A stretch of DNA of 64,000 nt from Bacillus bingmayongensis (GTDB taxonomy: Bacteria; Bacillota; Bacilli; Bacillales; Bacillaceae_G), in the NCBI RefSeq assembly GCF_000299035.1, contig NZ_AKCS01000005.1, positions 1 through 64,000 on the forward strand, given 5' to 3'. Shown piece by piece: positions 62,220 to 64,000 of this stretch. The notes under the pieces are model-generated. The model made no database searches and was not told the origin of the DNA. It saw only the letters and a program-made list of their open reading frames with translations. A program made the translations under genes and the position numbers. Numbering within the stretch: the stretch's first letter is position 1; each line of letters opens with the position of its first letter.

Positions 62220-62569
62220 GGATATTTCGAGGAGAAGAATGTGTAAAAAATGGCCTGTATTATAGAGTGTCAAGTAATCTATGATGCAGGTTTACATTTC
62301 AGTAATTAACTATCTTTGTATATATTTAACCTATGTCGGCTCTTTTATTTTTAGGTTTATGAAAGGGGGAAAGAGGAAAAGGCTTATACAAAGATTCTTT
62401 GATGGTGACGGCTACATCTATGATAAACTAAGATTATCAAGATTTACCACCTGAAAAAATATCCTATGGAAATAAATCAGGGCAGGTTATTTGGTTAGAA
62501 TTGTAATGAATTACAAAGATTTTTACCCGTTCTAGTCTTTAAATCAACTTCATATCAAAGGAGTATACC
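62220..62569. other. Spacer with short degenerate frames
   Basis: The 350 bases before the GNAT gene contain a short frame at about 62359 (after AGGTTT, not an RBS) and a broken frame reading DYQDLPPEKISYGNKSGQVI up to about 62505. These may be remnants of a gene. No hairpin of note was seen. Confidence 0.3.
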
Positions 62570-63115
62570 ATGATAATTAATAAACAGGAATTTTATGTAA
62601 ATGGGATGCGCTATACTGTTAGATCCGCACTTGAAAAAGATGCAAAAGATTTGTCTGATTTAAGATTACAGATTGATGGAGAGACCGAAAATATGGATAG
62701 AGAAAAAGGGGAGGCATTCATAGATATACCGGGGTTTGAAGAAATTATACAAACGGATACTGAAAGTCCCAGGAACTTATTTTTAGTTGCTGTAGTGAAC
62801 GAACGGATTGTTGGTTTTTCAAGATGCGAGGGAGTGTATTTAAAGCGATTCTCTCATAAAGTAGAGTTTGGTGTATGCGTATTAAAAGAGTTTTGGGGAC
62901 ATGGGATTGGTAAAAATCTTTTACAAGAGTCTATATGTTGGGCTGACGCCAATGGAATTACAAAGATTGCTTTGAATGTGCTAGAAACAAACGATAAAGC
63001 TATTACACTTTATAAAAAACTAGGGTTTGAAATTGAAGGTGTATTAAAGAATGATAAAAGACTTGCTAACGGTAAGTACTATAATACCATCATTATGGGA
63101 AGATTTAATGGATAA
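62570..63115 (+). CDS. GNAT N-acetyltransferase
   Basis: This is a 181-residue acetyltransferase related to RimI/RimJ-like proteins: RYTVRSALEKDAKDLSDLRLQ at the start, VVNERIVGFSRCEG, the acetyl-CoA site GVCVLKEFWGHGIGKNLLQ, and ALNVLETNDKAITLYKKLGFEIEGVLKNDKRL at the end. The substrate is unknown. RBS AAAGGAG precedes ATG 62570. It is one of three genes lying between acoL and acoR. Confidence 0.92.
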   Translation: MIINKQEFYVNGMRYTVRSALEKDAKDLSDLRLQIDGETENMDREKGEAFIDIPGFEEIIQTDTESPRNLFLVAVVNERIVGFSRCEGVYLKRFSHKVEFGVCVLKEFWGHGIGKNLLQESICWADANGITKIALNVLETNDKAITLYKKLGFEIEGVLKNDKRLANGKYYNTIIMGRFNG

Positions 63116-63192
63116 TAACTTATGAAGTTATATATATTTCTACACGAACAAATTAAAAAATAGAGTAGGAGCATACGTGTAAAGGAGTGAGA

Positions 63193-63369
63193 ATGTTGCA
63201 ATTAAGAACAAAATTATGTATTAGTATCATGTCCACTGTTTTGTTCATTATAGGAAGTACCATATTTTTTCTAAACAATCATCCGATGAAGTGGTTATGG
63301 GTTTTCATTGCAGTGAGTTCTATTTTGCAAAATCTAGTATTATTTAGAAAGTATAAAAGTATTCATTAA
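63193..63369 (+). CDS. Small membrane protein, 58 residues
   Basis: Two hydrophobic segments (LCISIMSTVLFIIGSTIFFL and WLWVFIAVSSILQNLVLF) flank a short NNHPMK loop, ending in a basic RKYKSIH tail. This helical hairpin is probably inserted in the membrane. RBS AAAGGAGTG precedes ATG 63193 (TTG 63196 also possible). The function is unknown. The acoR gene starts 142 bases later. Confidence 0.65.
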   Translation: MLQLRTKLCISIMSTVLFIIGSTIFFLNNHPMKWLWVFIAVSSILQNLVLFRKYKSIH

Positions 63370-63414
63370 GATATTCGAATTGTTAACATATTTGTGTCAT
63401 CTCCTTGATTGTAT

Positions 63415-63428
63415 TGAAAACGTTTTTA
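63415..63428 (+). promoter_or_regulatory. Candidate cre (CcpA) site before acoR
   Basis: TGAAAACGTTTTTA fits the catabolite-responsive consensus TGWAANCGNTNWCA except for one T in place of C. It lies 84 bases before the acoR start. In B. subtilis acoR is under CcpA control, so carbon-source control here is plausible. Confidence 0.55.
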
Positions 63429-63511
63429 TGGAGTTTTATAATAAAATTATATTTCCTCGCATGCCCTCTTAAAAATGAATCTCCAACAATGAAGAAAAGG
63501 GAGATGATAGA

Positions 63512-64000
63512 ATGTTAGCTTCACCGTTTTACTTACATACATGGAAAAAGTTTGTTGATGAAGGTGTGCTCGATTCTACTAGAATAAACAAAAGAATTTC
63601 AGAATCTTGGCACCGATGTAAAGAAGCAAATGTCAATCCGCATATGAATAAAGGTCAGAATATTTTAACTTCAAATACGTTTTTTGAACAAAAGAAAAAA
63701 AGCGAAATCTTCCTTGATATAGCCTTACCACACTTGCATAATATGAAAAAAACAATAGATGAATTACAAATGATGGCACTATTAATAGATCCTGATGGAT
63801 ACGTACTTTCTATAACTGGAAATAAAAATACGTTAAAGCAAGCTAAGCATATTAATTTTATTGAAGGTGTGAAATGGACAGAAGCAGCTGTTGGAACGAA
63901 TGCGATTGGTACAGCGCTTGCGATAGAAGAAGCAATTATGATAAGTGGTACAGAACATTATTCTGTCGCGTCTCATAGCTGGAGCTGTGCAGCCGCAACG
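63512..64000 (+). CDS. acoR: AcoR-type sigma-54 activator, N-terminal part
   Basis: The frame runs from ATG 63512 (RBS GGGAGATGATAG) to the window edge, giving 163 residues. It holds the AcoR N-terminus (RINKRISESWHRCKEANVNPHM) and a GAF sensor (MMALLIDPDGYVLSITGN, EGVKWTEAAVGTNAIGTALAIEEAIM, HYSVASHSWSCAAAT). The AAA+ and Fis domains lie beyond the window. It should activate the sigma-54 promoter before acoA. It is on the same strand, 2.4 kb after acoL. Confidence 0.93.
   Translation, partial: MLASPFYLHTWKKFVDEGVLDSTRINKRISESWHRCKEANVNPHMNKGQNILTSNTFFEQKKKSEIFLDIALPHLHNMKKTIDELQMMALLIDPDGYVLSITGNKNTLKQAKHINFIEGVKWTEAAVGTNAIGTALAIEEAIMISGTEHYSVASHSWSCAAAT

Noticed and set aside
1-64000. CRISPR arrays, tRNA or rRNA genes, prophage genes
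   Set aside because: No regularly spaced repeats, tRNA-like cloverleaf strings or phage structural genes were seen on either strand.

Overview
The window is low-GC Firmicute chromosome and almost certainly from the Bacillus cereus group. The evidence is A+T-rich spacers, strong AGGAGG-type ribosome binding sites with frequent TTG/GTG starts, two alpha/beta-type small acid-soluble spore proteins, a YkfC whose catalytic residues fall at exactly Cys238/His291/His303 as in the characterised B. cereus enzyme, a secreted AA10 chitin monooxygenase, the acetoin dehydrogenase cluster, and a bcr1-like repeat flanked by TTTAT. I see no rRNA, tRNA, CRISPR array or prophage. Species identity is inferred from memory of these families, not from a search.

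Layout. 1-1.7 kb: the 3' part of an IS200/IS605 (TnpB) element that has cut a peptidase S15 gene. 1.8-6.9 kb: small regulators and enzymes, including a DJ-1/PfpI gene with a nonsense codon. 6.9-10.8 kb: murein peptide recycling (ykfB epimerase, ykfC endopeptidase, dppE-like binding protein). 11.3-14.8 kb: amino acid permease, LysE exporter, FPC/CPF protein. 15.6-18.4 kb: spore-related cluster (two SASPs, DUF3231, YndM, WGxxGxxG-like protein). 18.8-24.1 kb: decayed and frameshifted genes among DUF421, DUF1836, YxcD-like and AhpD-like genes. 24.3-31 kb: LPMO, hydrolase, ppaC, DUF6884 and SUKH genes, a decayed TnpB end with hairpin repeats, and a permease with a divergent LysR regulator. 32-44.3 kb: recQ, a TerD-like large protein, helD and many small housekeeping or accessory enzymes. 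44.3-50.1 kb: rpiA, ferredoxin, an ECF-type sigma factor paired with a second ClpP, and a split opuA glycine betaine system. 50.1-56.2 kb: HIT, PP2C and Nudix genes, an SDR, and a Fur-box AraC regulator followed by an MFS transporter. 56.3-64 kb: the acoABCL operon behind a textbook sigma-54 promoter. Its activator gene acoR begins at 63512 and runs off the window; three unrelated genes lie between.

The most distinctive property is the density of broken genes. Ten or so loci show IS truncation, deletion, nonsense or single-base indels, several of them in homopolymers. Other points worth attention are a possible unannotated RNA at about 2.3-2.56 kb, a structured leader with terminator before the TTG-started TerD-like gene (34.68-34.83 kb), three related hairpins at 28.94-29.34 kb next to a relic TnpB right end, and the sigma factor-ClpP2 pair.
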